DNA of 64,000 nucleotides from an uncultured Bacteroidales bacterium (GTDB lineage Bacteria > Bacteroidota > Bacteroidia > Bacteroidales > F082): the NCBI GenBank assembly GCA_905234275.1, contig CAJOHD010000002.1, positions 248,001 through 312,000 of the forward strand, written 5' to 3'. The position numbers and the translations under genes are program-made. The number at the start of each line of letters is the position of its first letter. Positions within the stretch are counted from its first letter, which is position 1. The notes beneath the pieces are model-generated. The model did not search any database, had not been told where the DNA came from, and saw nothing but the letters and a program-made list of their open reading frames with translations. Positions 1-7,125 of this stretch are shown one piece after another.

Positions 1-123
1 TTTTTGGATTTTTTCTTTATATCGTAAACCAGCTTCTAAACGGTATAGATTTGTAATATAAGCAACGATTTCATCTAAGTCATCAACAGCAGCTTTGCTG
101 TAAACGACTTTACTGATTTTCAT
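1..123 (-). CDS. RelE/ParE-type toxin, N-terminal part (runs off the window)
   Basis: Only the first 41 codons are present; the gene continues beyond the left edge. The translation begins MKISKVVYSKAAVDDLDEIV and goes on with a helix containing YITNLYRLEAG. This pattern (short beta strand, then a helix with a DLDEIxxYI core) is typical of RelE/ParE-superfamily toxins, which act as mRNA interferases or gyrase poisons; which one cannot be told from this fragment. The ATG overlaps the last 14 bases of the upstream antitoxin-like ORF, the usual antitoxin-then-toxin order with translational coupling. The family call is inferred from the N-terminus and the pairing. Confidence 0.6.
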   Translation of the reverse strand, partial: MKISKVVYSKAAVDDLDEIVAYITNLYRLEAGLRYKEKIQK

Positions 124-253
124 ACGCTGCTATCAACTTTTCTTTAAAAATTTTAAAAAATTCTTCTGATGAAATATACCCTTCCGGTATCTCTGATTCC
201 GTTGCTTTTGCCCTTGATTTAATGGACTTTTTTGTCATTGTAACTCCGTTCAT
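110..253 (-). CDS. Putative antitoxin of a type II toxin-antitoxin pair
   Basis: Small ORF ending in the first codons of the RelE/ParE-like toxin. The C-terminal half (EIPEGYISSEEFFKIFKEKL) resembles the short antitoxins that Bacteroidota pair with ParE/RelE toxins. The ORF is open further upstream to position 310, but a TATATTTG promoter box lies at 298-305, so that part would be untranscribed. Likely starts are the ATGs at 271, 253 or 238; 253 is a compromise and the start is uncertain. No DNA-binding domain is recognisable, so the call rests mostly on the overlap with the toxin. Confidence 0.5.
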   Translation of the reverse strand: MNGVTMTKKSIKSRAKATESEIPEGYISSEEFFKIFKEKLIAAYENQ

Positions 254-297
254 TGTACGTAAATTTTTCATTGTTCTGTGGTTGATTATTGTCACTG

Positions 298-305
298 CAA
301 ATATA
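298..305 (-). promoter_or_regulatory. -7 box of the toxin-antitoxin operon
   Basis: TATATTTG on the minus strand matches the Bacteroidota -7 consensus TAnnTTTG. It places the transcript start near 290 and so limits the antitoxin start to an ATG at 271 or further downstream. Confidence 0.5.
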
Positions 306-350
306 AACAAAATTTTTTAGAAAGAACTCAATCTTGAAAAATAATTTTTG

Positions 351-358
351 TAATTTTG
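351..358 (+). promoter_or_regulatory. -7 box for the gene at 386
   Basis: TAATTTTG on the plus strand. It overlaps a TTG at 356 that could nominally open the reading frame, so the ATG at 386 is the better start. Confidence 0.5.
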
Positions 359-385
359 TCGTTACCAAATAAAGTTCAAAGTATT

Positions 386-997
386 ATGGAAAAGAAAAAG
401 ATCAATCCTGGTTGTAGCATTTTATTATTGCTTTTATGTGTATTGATAGCATATTTTGTGTTTCGCAAATCTCTTCCAGAAAGAATGGCAGCACATTACG
501 AGAAGTATAATGTTGAAATGCAAGAACTGTCTGAATATGTGAAAAATGCCATTGATGACAGTTGCTATGTATGGGCGGTTTTTGATAAGGATGGAATATA
601 TAACTATAGAGTACAACTTCCTAATTCTGATAATGTTATGAATATATGGGATTATCCGAATACTGATTCGGTAATGAACCTTATAGGTTTGGATAAGGCA
701 GATATTGATGTTATTCATAAAAAGTTAGATAATATTAAATGTATTGGATTTGGTTATCATGGTAAGAATGATAAAATGGATATAGAATGGAGATACAAAG
801 GATTTAGTCTTCTTAGTTTTGAAATATATTATCATGCCATGACTGATTGTGAAAAAGATGTGGCATTGACACATACATTGGGTGGAATTCCTTATAATGA
901 CCGTGTAGTTTTCCATAATAAAGGTGGCGCTATAGGTTATCTGGATTTTCCATCAGAAGACCGTGAAAAATTCCTTAAAAAACACCAGCCGTGGTAG
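386..997 (+). CDS. Hypothetical single-pass membrane protein
   Basis: 203 residues. A hydrophobic segment follows a basic start (MEKKKINPG, then roughly residues 9-27, CSILLLLLCVLIAYFVF), consistent with an N-terminal anchor or uncleaved signal. The rest is soluble, rich in Asp, Tyr and Lys, with no domain I recognise. The ATG at 386 is chosen because the promoter box overlaps the longer in-frame start. Coding DNA is more AT-rich than in the following genes. The stop overlaps the GTG start of the HD-domain gene by a few bases, so the two are probably co-transcribed. Function unknown. Confidence 0.65.
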   Translation: MEKKKINPGCSILLLLLCVLIAYFVFRKSLPERMAAHYEKYNVEMQELSEYVKNAIDDSCYVWAVFDKDGIYNYRVQLPNSDNVMNIWDYPNTDSVMNLIGLDKADIDVIHKKLDNIKCIGFGYHGKNDKMDIEWRYKGFSLLSFEIYYHAMTDCEKDVALTHTLGGIPYNDRVVFHNKGGAIGYLDFPSEDREKFLKKHQPW

Positions 998-1605
998 TCG
1001 TCAATCCCGACATAATCTCTTATATCGAAAAGGAAATCATTCCGCGTTACGACAACTTCGACGCGGCTCATCAGCGCGACCATGTGATGATGGTTATCAG
1101 GCAAAGCCTTGAAATTGCTGAGCATCTCGACGTCGACAAGGATATGGTTTACGTCATTGCGGCGTATCATGACACTGGGCTTTGCGAAGGCCGCGAGCGC
1201 CATCATGAGGTGTCGGCGCAAATCATTAAAGCCGATGAAAACCTTCGGAAATGGTTTACTGAGGAGCAGATTCAAACTATGGCCGATGCCGCTGAAGACC
1301 ACCGTGCCTCAGCGAAACACGAGCCTCGCACCATCTACGGCCGCATAGTGGCTGAAGCCGACCGCTTCATCGACCCTGAAACCATCGTAAAGCGCACCAT
1401 CCAATACGGCCTCGACCACTATCCCGAGCTCTCCAAGGAACAGCAATACGACCGAATGATGCAGCACCTCCATGAGAAGTACGGCAGAAATGGATATCTC
1501 AAACTTTGGTTTCCCGAATCGCCCAACACCTCAAGATTAGAGAGGTTGAGGCAGATGATAGATGAGGAAACGGAAATTAAGAAGATATTTGAAGAATTTT
1601 TTTAA
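991..1605 (+). CDS. HD-domain metal-dependent phosphohydrolase family protein
   Basis: 204 residues. The HD signature is visible: a histidine-rich first helix (AHQRDH, residues 26-31), the paired H60-D61 in AAYHDTGL, H104 in AEDHRAS, and D124 in AEADRFID. These are the expected metal ligands of the HD superfamily, which hydrolyses phosphate esters of nucleotides or related compounds. The substrate is not evident. The start is GTG at 991, overlapping the previous stop; no ATG lies near the expected N-terminus. The stop codon falls inside the promoter box of the following peroxiredoxin gene. Confidence 0.75.
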   Translation: MVVVNPDIISYIEKEIIPRYDNFDAAHQRDHVMMVIRQSLEIAEHLDVDKDMVYVIAAYHDTGLCEGRERHHEVSAQIIKADENLRKWFTEEQIQTMADAAEDHRASAKHEPRTIYGRIVAEADRFIDPETIVKRTIQYGLDHYPELSKEQQYDRMMQHLHEKYGRNGYLKLWFPESPNTSRLERLRQMIDEETEIKKIFEEFF

Positions 1606-1610
1606 CTTTG
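1603..1610 (+). promoter_or_regulatory. -7 box of the bcp-type peroxiredoxin
   Basis: TAACTTTG on the plus strand; its TAA is also the stop codon of the HD-domain gene. Confidence 0.5.
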
Positions 1611-1629
1611 CAAAATAAAACTATCAGAT

Positions 1630-2073
1630 ATGTTATCAAAAGGCACAAAAGCCCCTTATTTCGAGGGCATCGATGAAAACGGAAACGTCGTGAAGCTAAG
1701 CGATTTCGCTGGAAAGAAGCTCGTTTTGTATTTCTATCCGAAGGATAGCACCCCGGGTTGCACCGCCGAAGCTTGCGACCTCCGCGACAACTATCATCGC
1801 TTCATCGCAATGGGTTACAATGTGTTAGGAGTAAGCCGCGACAGCGCCGCCTCGCACCAGAAGTTCATCGCAAAATATGAGCTGCCGTTCCATCTCATCG
1901 CCGACACCGACCTCACCATCCTCAAAGCCTACGAAGCCTGGGGCGAAAAGAAAATGTACGGCAAAACCACAGAAGGAACTTTAAGAACGACCTACGTCAT
2001 CGACGAAAACGGCGTAATTATCGATGCCATTGGCAAAGTTGACACAAAGAATCACACGTCGCAAATTTTGTAA
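1630..2073 (+). CDS. bcp: Thioredoxin-dependent thiol peroxidase (BCP/PrxQ-type peroxiredoxin)
   Basis: 147 residues, close to the usual size for the family. The active-site stretch YPKDSTPGCTAEACDLRD carries the peroxidatic Cys44 after the Pro-x-x-x motif and Cys49 five residues later, the arrangement of two-Cys PrxQ proteins. It would reduce hydrogen peroxide and alkyl hydroperoxides in the cytoplasm using thioredoxin. A TAACTTTG box lies 20 bases upstream, so it has its own promoter and likely also serves the next gene 21 bp downstream. Confidence 0.92.
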   Translation: MLSKGTKAPYFEGIDENGNVVKLSDFAGKKLVLYFYPKDSTPGCTAEACDLRDNYHRFIAMGYNVLGVSRDSAASHQKFIAKYELPFHLIADTDLTILKAYEAWGEKKMYGKTTEGTLRTTYVIDENGVIIDAIGKVDTKNHTSQIL

Positions 2074-2094
2074 AACACATTTCAACACATTTAT

Positions 2095-3018
2095 ATGAAA
2101 AAGCTTCTTTTTATTGCCATTTTCAGCATTTTAGCGTTTTCAATGAGCGCTCAGGAGATGCTCGTCGGCTCGTATAACATCCGTTATAAAAATCGCGGCG
2201 ACAGCCTCAGCGGCAACATCTGGACCAAGCGATGCCAGGTGATTTGCGACCAGATAAACTTCATGAATCCGCTCATTTTCGGTACCCAAGAAGTGCTTTA
2301 CGGCCAACTTCAGGACCTGCTGAAAGGCCTTGATGGCTACGACTACATCGGAATCGGCCGCGACGACGGCAACCGCGCTGGCGAACATGAAGCCATTTTC
2401 TATAAGAAAGACCAGCTGACACTCCTCGACAGCGGCAACTTCTGGCTCAGCGAAACACCTGAGAAACCTGGTCTCGGCTGGGACGCCGCTTGTATCCGCA
2501 TCTGCACTTGGGGTAAGTTCCAAGTGAATGCCAAAAAGAAAAAAGACCGCACTACGTTCTATTTCTTTAACTTGCATATGGACCACGTCGGCATCGTGGC
2601 GCGTCGTGAGGCGGCGAAACTGGTGGTGGCTCGCATCCAAGAGATAGCTAAAGATGCTCCGGTAATCCTCACCGGCGACTTCAACGTTGACCAGACCAAC
2701 GAAATCTATAATATCTTCACTGATTCAGGATTGTTAAAAGACTCATACGAAGATGCCCGCATCCGCTTTGCCGAAAACGGCACCTTCAACGCTTTCAAGA
2801 CAGAATATTTCACCACCAGCCGCATCGACCACGTCTTCGTGTCACCATCAGTCACAGTTGAGGCCTACGGCGTTTTAACCAACAGCTACTGGACCAAAAA
2901 CGAGACCTCCGCTGAAGCTGAAAAAGCCTCCGATGCGCCGCAGGAAATCTGGTTTAGCAACACAACTCGACGAAATCCTTCCGACCACTATCCTGTTTTT
3001 GTAAGAATCAAAATGTAA
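2095..3018 (+). CDS. Secreted endonuclease/exonuclease/phosphatase-family protein
   Basis: 307 residues with an N-terminal signal peptide (first 19 residues, cut before Gln20 in SMSAQ). EEP-fold catalytic signatures are visible in order: SYNIRY (Asn28), GTQEVL (Glu66), LHMDHVG, LTGDFNVDQ, and SDHYPV near the C-terminus (Asp-His pair). The family includes DNase I-like nucleases, sphingomyelinases and inositol phosphatases; exported Bacteroidales members of this length are usually left at family level. Periplasmic or secreted location is inferred from the signal peptide. Followed by repeat elements that separate it from the convergent aquaporin. Confidence 0.85.
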   Translation: MKKLLFIAIFSILAFSMSAQEMLVGSYNIRYKNRGDSLSGNIWTKRCQVICDQINFMNPLIFGTQEVLYGQLQDLLKGLDGYDYIGIGRDDGNRAGEHEAIFYKKDQLTLLDSGNFWLSETPEKPGLGWDAACIRICTWGKFQVNAKKKKDRTTFYFFNLHMDHVGIVARREAAKLVVARIQEIAKDAPVILTGDFNVDQTNEIYNIFTDSGLLKDSYEDARIRFAENGTFNAFKTEYFTTSRIDHVFVSPSVTVEAYGVLTNSYWTKNETSAEAEKASDAPQEIWFSNTTRRNPSDHYPVFVRIKM

Positions 3019-3024
3019 AAAAAC

Positions 3025-3053
3025 GAAGAGACGCCATAATATGACGTCTCTAC
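3025..3053. repeat. Family A palindrome, intergenic copy 1 (terminator-like)
   Basis: AGAGACG and CGTCTCT arms around a CATAATATG core, followed by TTTTT. Located between convergent genes, so it may end transcription from the left. Nearly the same element occurs at 11430, and related arms with a GCACGGCCGTGC core at 54803 and 55004. Confidence 0.75.
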
Positions 3054-3059
3054 TTTTTG

Positions 3060-3136
3060 AACACGAATTGCACTAATCTACACTAATCTGTTCTTCCGAA
3101 GATATTTTATTCGTGAAGATTGGTGAGATTCGTGGT
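3060..3136. repeat. Imperfect inverted repeat with CACGAAT ends
   Basis: The left arm begins ACACGAATTGCACTAATCT; the right arm, read on the minus strand, begins CCACGAATCTCACCAATCTT. The arms are about 25 bp with mismatches and about 25 bp apart. It lies between convergent genes directly after the family A palindrome. It looks like a non-coding dispersed repeat; no second copy was seen in the window. Confidence 0.5.
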
Positions 3137-3143
3137 TGTTAAT

Positions 3144-3872
3144 TTATTTCTCGCACTTTTTGCAGCAGCAGTCTCCCATGATGCATTTGTATGCACATCC
3201 TGCTAGGCAAGCGCCAACGAGAGGTGCCACGATGAACAGCCACAGCTGACCGCATGCACTCCATGTTGCGCAGTCTGAGAACAATGCCACGCCAAGTGAA
3301 CGTGCAGGGTTGACAGAAGTGTTGGTCAACGGGATGCTGATGAGGTGAATGAGTGTCAAGGTGAGACCGATGGCTAAGCCGCCGAACTTGCCGTTTTCAT
3401 GACGACTGTCGGTGATGCCGAGGATGACCATCAGGAACACGAAGGTGAGGAGCGCCTCGATAAGGAATGCACCGCCCACGCCTACTTTCAGGTATCCGTC
3501 GCCAGCAGCAGCTGCGAAATCAGGACCATAGCCGTTAGCAGCGAAAACGCCAGTGTTGCCAAGGCCTGCCGACTTCCATACCACAAGCAGTAATGCACCG
3601 GCGATGATGCCGCCGATAATCTGTGCTGCCCAGTAAACGAGCATCTCTTTGAACGACATACGGCCGTTAGCCCATACGCCGAAACTCACTGCAGGGTTGA
3701 GATGTGCACCGGAGATATGTCCGATACCATAAGCCATCGCGATGACTGTCAAGCCGAAAGCGATTGCTACTCCAAGAAAACCAACATGTCCGAAGAGTGC
3801 TGTGCCGCAACCTCCGAAAACCAAAACGAATGTGCCGAACAACTCGGCAAAAAACTTGTTACACGTTTTCAT
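3144..3872 (-). CDS. aqpZ: Aquaporin Z-type water channel
   Basis: 242 residues of MIP-family sequence. Both NPA boxes are present: HLNPAVSFG (Asn59) and SVNPARSLG in the second half. The opening motif FFAELFGTFVLVFGGCG is typical of AqpZ-like channels. Six transmembrane helices are expected in the inner membrane. The C-terminus is Cys-rich (CIMGDCCCKKCEK), which is unusual. Start ATG at 3872 is preferred over an upstream in-frame ATG because the latter lies upstream of the promoter box at 3902-3909. Divergent from the sialidase gene. Confidence 0.93.
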   Translation of the reverse strand: MKTCNKFFAELFGTFVLVFGGCGTALFGHVGFLGVAIAFGLTVIAMAYGIGHISGAHLNPAVSFGVWANGRMSFKEMLVYWAAQIIGGIIAGALLLVVWKSAGLGNTGVFAANGYGPDFAAAAGDGYLKVGVGGAFLIEALLTFVFLMVILGITDSRHENGKFGGLAIGLTLTLIHLISIPLTNTSVNPARSLGVALFSDCATWSACGQLWLFIVAPLVGACLAGCAYKCIMGDCCCKKCEK

Positions 3873-3901
3873 AATACTTATTTTTAAAAGTTTGGATAGC
3901 G

Positions 3902-3957
3902 CAAAATTACAAAAAGTTGGAATAATTTGCAAATCTTTTGAAAAAAATGTATATTTG
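3902..3957. promoter_or_regulatory. Symmetrical divergent promoter pair (aquaporin / sialidase)
   Basis: Leftward -7 box TAATTTTG at 3902-3909 (minus strand) and rightward box TATATTTG at 3950-3957. Between them the palindrome TTTGCAAA at 3926-3933 supplies a TTTG (-33 type) element to each strand. Spacing is 20 bases to each -7 box. Confidence 0.6.
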
Positions 3958-3979
3958 CAACGTAAAAACTGTCTTCATT

Positions 3980-5377
3980 ATGAGAAAATTCCTTCCCCTC
4001 TTGATTATCATGATCTCAGCGATCATCGCCAATGCGCAAAACGACACTCTGTTCACTCGTACCGAGATTTACCATCCAGGTGACTATGGCTCAGCAAATT
4101 ACCGTATCCCGGGAGTCATAAAGGCAAAAGACGGCTCCATTGTCATCGTCACCGATAAGCGCAAATACAACGAGGGCGACCTTCCACAGGATATCGACAT
4201 AGTGTGCAACCGTAGCACCGATGGTGGCCGCACCTGGAGCGAGCCTTACACCATAGCACAAGGCACCGGCTATAACCATGGCTTCGGCGACTGCGCCCTC
4301 GCTTGGAGCAACGACGAAAACGGTCTGATTGCAGTCTTCGTGGGCGGCGTCGGACTATGGAACTCAACGCCGAGCAATCCTATAAGGTCATATAAGTCAT
4401 ATAGTTACGACAATGGTCAAACTTGGACCGAGCCCGAAGAGATAACTCAATTCATCTTTGGTGACAACTGCATCTATCCTAACCAGACTACCTGGCGCGC
4501 ATCGTTCTTCGGCTCAGGCAACGGTCTCCTCACCTCGACAGGACGAATCATGTTCGTCGCCGCCATCCGCGAAGGCTCGGCACAGTCGCTGAATAACTAC
4601 GCTGTATATTCCGACGACAACGGTCTCACCTGGCATGTGTCAGGTCGCGCCTCAGTGGGTGGCGACGAGGCAAAAGTCACGGAACTCGTCGACGGCAGGA
4701 TCTTGATGAGCATCCGCCATGCAGGCAAGCGCTGGTACAACATCTCCGAAGACGGCGGTGAGACGTGGATGCCGAACACATCCATCTGGAACGACATCAC
4801 AGCACCTGCTTGCAACGGTGATCTGATTCGTTATACCTCAGTGAATCAAGGACATAACAAAAACCGTCTGTTGCATTCAGTGCCAAAAGGCAGCCAGCGC
4901 ACCGATGTCACCGTCTACATCAGCTACGACGAAGGCGAGACATGGCCTGTTAGCAAGACCATAGTGCCTTACAGCTCGGCATATTCGTCGCTTTGCGTCC
5001 TTCCTGACGGCACCATCGGACTTTATGTCGAAGAGGAACCTAACGGCACGTCGGGATATATGACCGCTTTCTATAACTTCAGCCTCGAATGGCTCACCGA
5101 TGGCGAAGACACATATGGTTTCGAAGGAATTTCAGAAAATAATTCCAATAATACATTGAAAATCTATCCTGTTCCAGCCACGTCATACATCATGATTGAA
5201 GCTGAAAACATCAAGAAAATAAAGATTTTCAACTCAAAAGGCTGTCTAGTGAAGAAGATGTCGGTATCATCGTCGTCAAACATTAAAATCGATATCTCTG
5301 ATTTGCCATCCGGCACCTATCTCGTTGAAGCTAAAGACGTTAGATGTAATAAAAAACAAGGAAGATTTGTTAAGTAG
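3980..5377 (+). CDS. Secreted exo-sialidase (BNR/Asp-box) with T9SS sorting domain
   Basis: 465 residues. Signal peptide at residues 1-20 (IIANAQ). The sialidase hallmark YRIP (variant of FRIP, bearing the catalytic-site Arg) is followed by Asp boxes STDGGRTW, SYDNGQTW, SDDNGLTW, SEDGGETW and SYDEGETW. This gives a six-bladed propeller of glycoside hydrolase family 33 type, expected to release terminal sialic acid from host glycans. The last ~75 residues (IYPVPATSYIMIE ... PSGTYLVEA ... KQGRFVK) form a T9SS type A sorting domain, so the enzyme should be exported through the outer membrane. Start at 3980 fits both the signal peptide and the promoter. Shares a divergent promoter with the aquaporin. 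Confidence 0.88.
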   Translation: MRKFLPLLIIMISAIIANAQNDTLFTRTEIYHPGDYGSANYRIPGVIKAKDGSIVIVTDKRKYNEGDLPQDIDIVCNRSTDGGRTWSEPYTIAQGTGYNHGFGDCALAWSNDENGLIAVFVGGVGLWNSTPSNPIRSYKSYSYDNGQTWTEPEEITQFIFGDNCIYPNQTTWRASFFGSGNGLLTSTGRIMFVAAIREGSAQSLNNYAVYSDDNGLTWHVSGRASVGGDEAKVTELVDGRILMSIRHAGKRWYNISEDGGETWMPNTSIWNDITAPACNGDLIRYTSVNQGHNKNRLLHSVPKGSQRTDVTVYISYDEGETWPVSKTIVPYSSAYSSLCVLPDGTIGLYVEEEPNGTSGYMTAFYNFSLEWLTDGEDTYGFEGISENNSNNTLKIYPVPATSYIMIEAENIKKIKIFNSKGCLVKKMSVSSSSNIKIDISDLPSGTYLVEAKDVRCNKKQGRFVK

Positions 5378-5406
5378 AAAATTATTGAAACAACAAGTTT
5401 TTTTGA

Positions 5407-5414
5407 TATTTTTG
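5407..5414 (+). promoter_or_regulatory. -7 box of the Na/Pi cotransporter gene
   Basis: TATTTTTG on the plus strand, 22 bases before the ATG. Confidence 0.5.
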
Positions 5415-5436
5415 CACCAAAATTAAAATCGTTGTA

Positions 5437-7122
5437 ATGGATACATCGCCAAGCGTTATAATGTTGGTTTTCACGATATTAGGCTCGTTGGGACTTCTTA
5501 TCTTCGGTATGAAGTCGATGAGCGACGCACTTCAGAAGCTCGCAGGTCCGCAGCTGCGTCATATTCTCGGTAAAATGACGACAAACCGTTTCACGGGCAT
5601 GCTCACAGGCGTTCTCGTGACGGCGGCGGTGCAGAGCTCTACCGCTACCACAGTGATGACGGTATCGTTTGTCAACGCCTCACTTCTTACGTTGGGACAG
5701 GCTATTTCGGTGATTATGGGCGCCAATATCGGCACCACGCTCACCGCTTGGATCATGTCGGCTGGCTTCTCGTTTAACGTCACCGATGTGGTGTGGCCGG
5801 TGTTCATCATAGGAATGATTCTAATCTATCGGAAACGTAACGCCACCATAGGCGAGTTTCTCTTTGGTCTCGCTTTCATGTTCCTCGGTCTCGGCACTTT
5901 GCGTGCTACAGGCGTGCAGATGAACCTCGGCGAGAACGAGGCTGTGCTCGGCTTCTTCCAGTCATTTAACCCTAACAGCATCTGGACAACGTTATTGTTC
6001 CTGCTCATCGGCAGCATCCTCACGATGTGCGTGCAGTCGTCGGCAGCCGTGATGGCTATCACCATGATTCTCTGCTCCAGCGGCGCACTCCCGATTTATC
6101 AAGGCATCGCGCTGGTGATGGGCGAGAATATCGGCACAACCGTGACATCAAACCTGGCGGCACTCACAGCATCCACACAGGCACGTCGAGCAGCATTTGC
6201 CCACATGTTTTTCAATGTTTTTGGAGTGATCTGGATGATAATTGTGCTTCATCCTTTCATCGATATGGTGTGCTCACTCGTAGGATATGAACAAGGCGTA
6301 TCCGACCCGGCCAGACTGAGCGTGGTGCTCGCAATGTTCCATACCTGCTTCAATATCACCAATACCGCTATCCTCATCGGATTTATTCCACAAATCGAGA
6401 AGATAGTATGCTGGGCTATCAAAGACAAGCCAGAAGCTGAAATAGAAACCGTCAGATTGAAATACATCGGCAACGGACTCGTGCAAACACCTGAAATTGC
6501 AGTGCTTCAGGCAGAAAAAGAGACAGCCACATTCGGTGTTTTCGTTCAGGAGATGTTTGCTAAGGTGCGACAGCTTTTCGATGAGAAAGACGACAGCAAA
6601 TTCGCCGAGTTGTTTGCAGTTATTGAAAATAAAGAAGCCATATCCGATCAGATTGAGATCGAGATTGCCAAATATCTTGAACAGGTGAGTTACGATCATC
6701 TTAGCGATGAGACGAAGGTGAAGATTCGCCAGATGATGCGAGAGATCAGCGAGTTGGAGAGCGTTGGCGACTCATGTTATAACCTCGCGAGGACGATGCG
6801 TCGCAAGATGGAGTCGGGAGAAAAATTCACTCAATGGCAGAAAAAGAACCTGCATGAGATGATGAAGCTGTGCGACGACGCGCTCGCCAATATGAACCAA
6901 GTCATGATAGGTCACCGCTCGGAACACGATGTCAACGAGTCGTTCCGCATTGAAAATGAAATCAACGCAATGCGCCACATGTTGAAAAACGAGAATATCC
7001 GCAACGTGAACGAGCTGAAATACGACTACGCTGTGGGAACGATGTTCTCCGACCTCGTCACCGACTGCGAGAAACTCGGTGACTACGTGGTCAATGTAGT
7101 TGAAGCGAGAATTGGTAAATAG
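5437..7122 (+). CDS. Na/Pi-cotransporter family protein with PhoU-like C-terminal domain
   Basis: 561 residues. The membrane half (about residues 1-310) contains the duplicated QSS signature of the family, QSSTATTVM and QSSAAVMAI, each near a GxNIGTT-type motif (MGANIGTTLT, MGENIGTTVT). The C-terminal ~210 residues are helical and hydrophilic, with PhoU-like patterns (ELESVGDSCYNLAR and DCEKLGDYVVNV). Expected to carry sodium-coupled phosphate across the inner membrane, with the PhoU-like part probably regulatory. It converges on the outer-membrane barrel gene with a gap of only 3 bases and no obvious terminator. Confidence 0.9.
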   Translation: MDTSPSVIMLVFTILGSLGLLIFGMKSMSDALQKLAGPQLRHILGKMTTNRFTGMLTGVLVTAAVQSSTATTVMTVSFVNASLLTLGQAISVIMGANIGTTLTAWIMSAGFSFNVTDVVWPVFIIGMILIYRKRNATIGEFLFGLAFMFLGLGTLRATGVQMNLGENEAVLGFFQSFNPNSIWTTLLFLLIGSILTMCVQSSAAVMAITMILCSSGALPIYQGIALVMGENIGTTVTSNLAALTASTQARRAAFAHMFFNVFGVIWMIIVLHPFIDMVCSLVGYEQGVSDPARLSVVLAMFHTCFNITNTAILIGFIPQIEKIVCWAIKDKPEAEIETVRLKYIGNGLVQTPEIAVLQAEKETATFGVFVQEMFAKVRQLFDEKDDSKFAELFAVIENKEAISDQIEIEIAKYLEQVSYDHLSDETKVKIRQMMREISELESVGDSCYNLARTMRRKMESGEKFTQWQKKNLHEMMKLCDDALANMNQVMIGHRSEHDVNESFRIENEINAMRHMLKNENIRNVNELKYDYAVGTMFSDLVTDCEKLGDYVVNVVEARIGK

Positions 7123-7125
7123 CTA

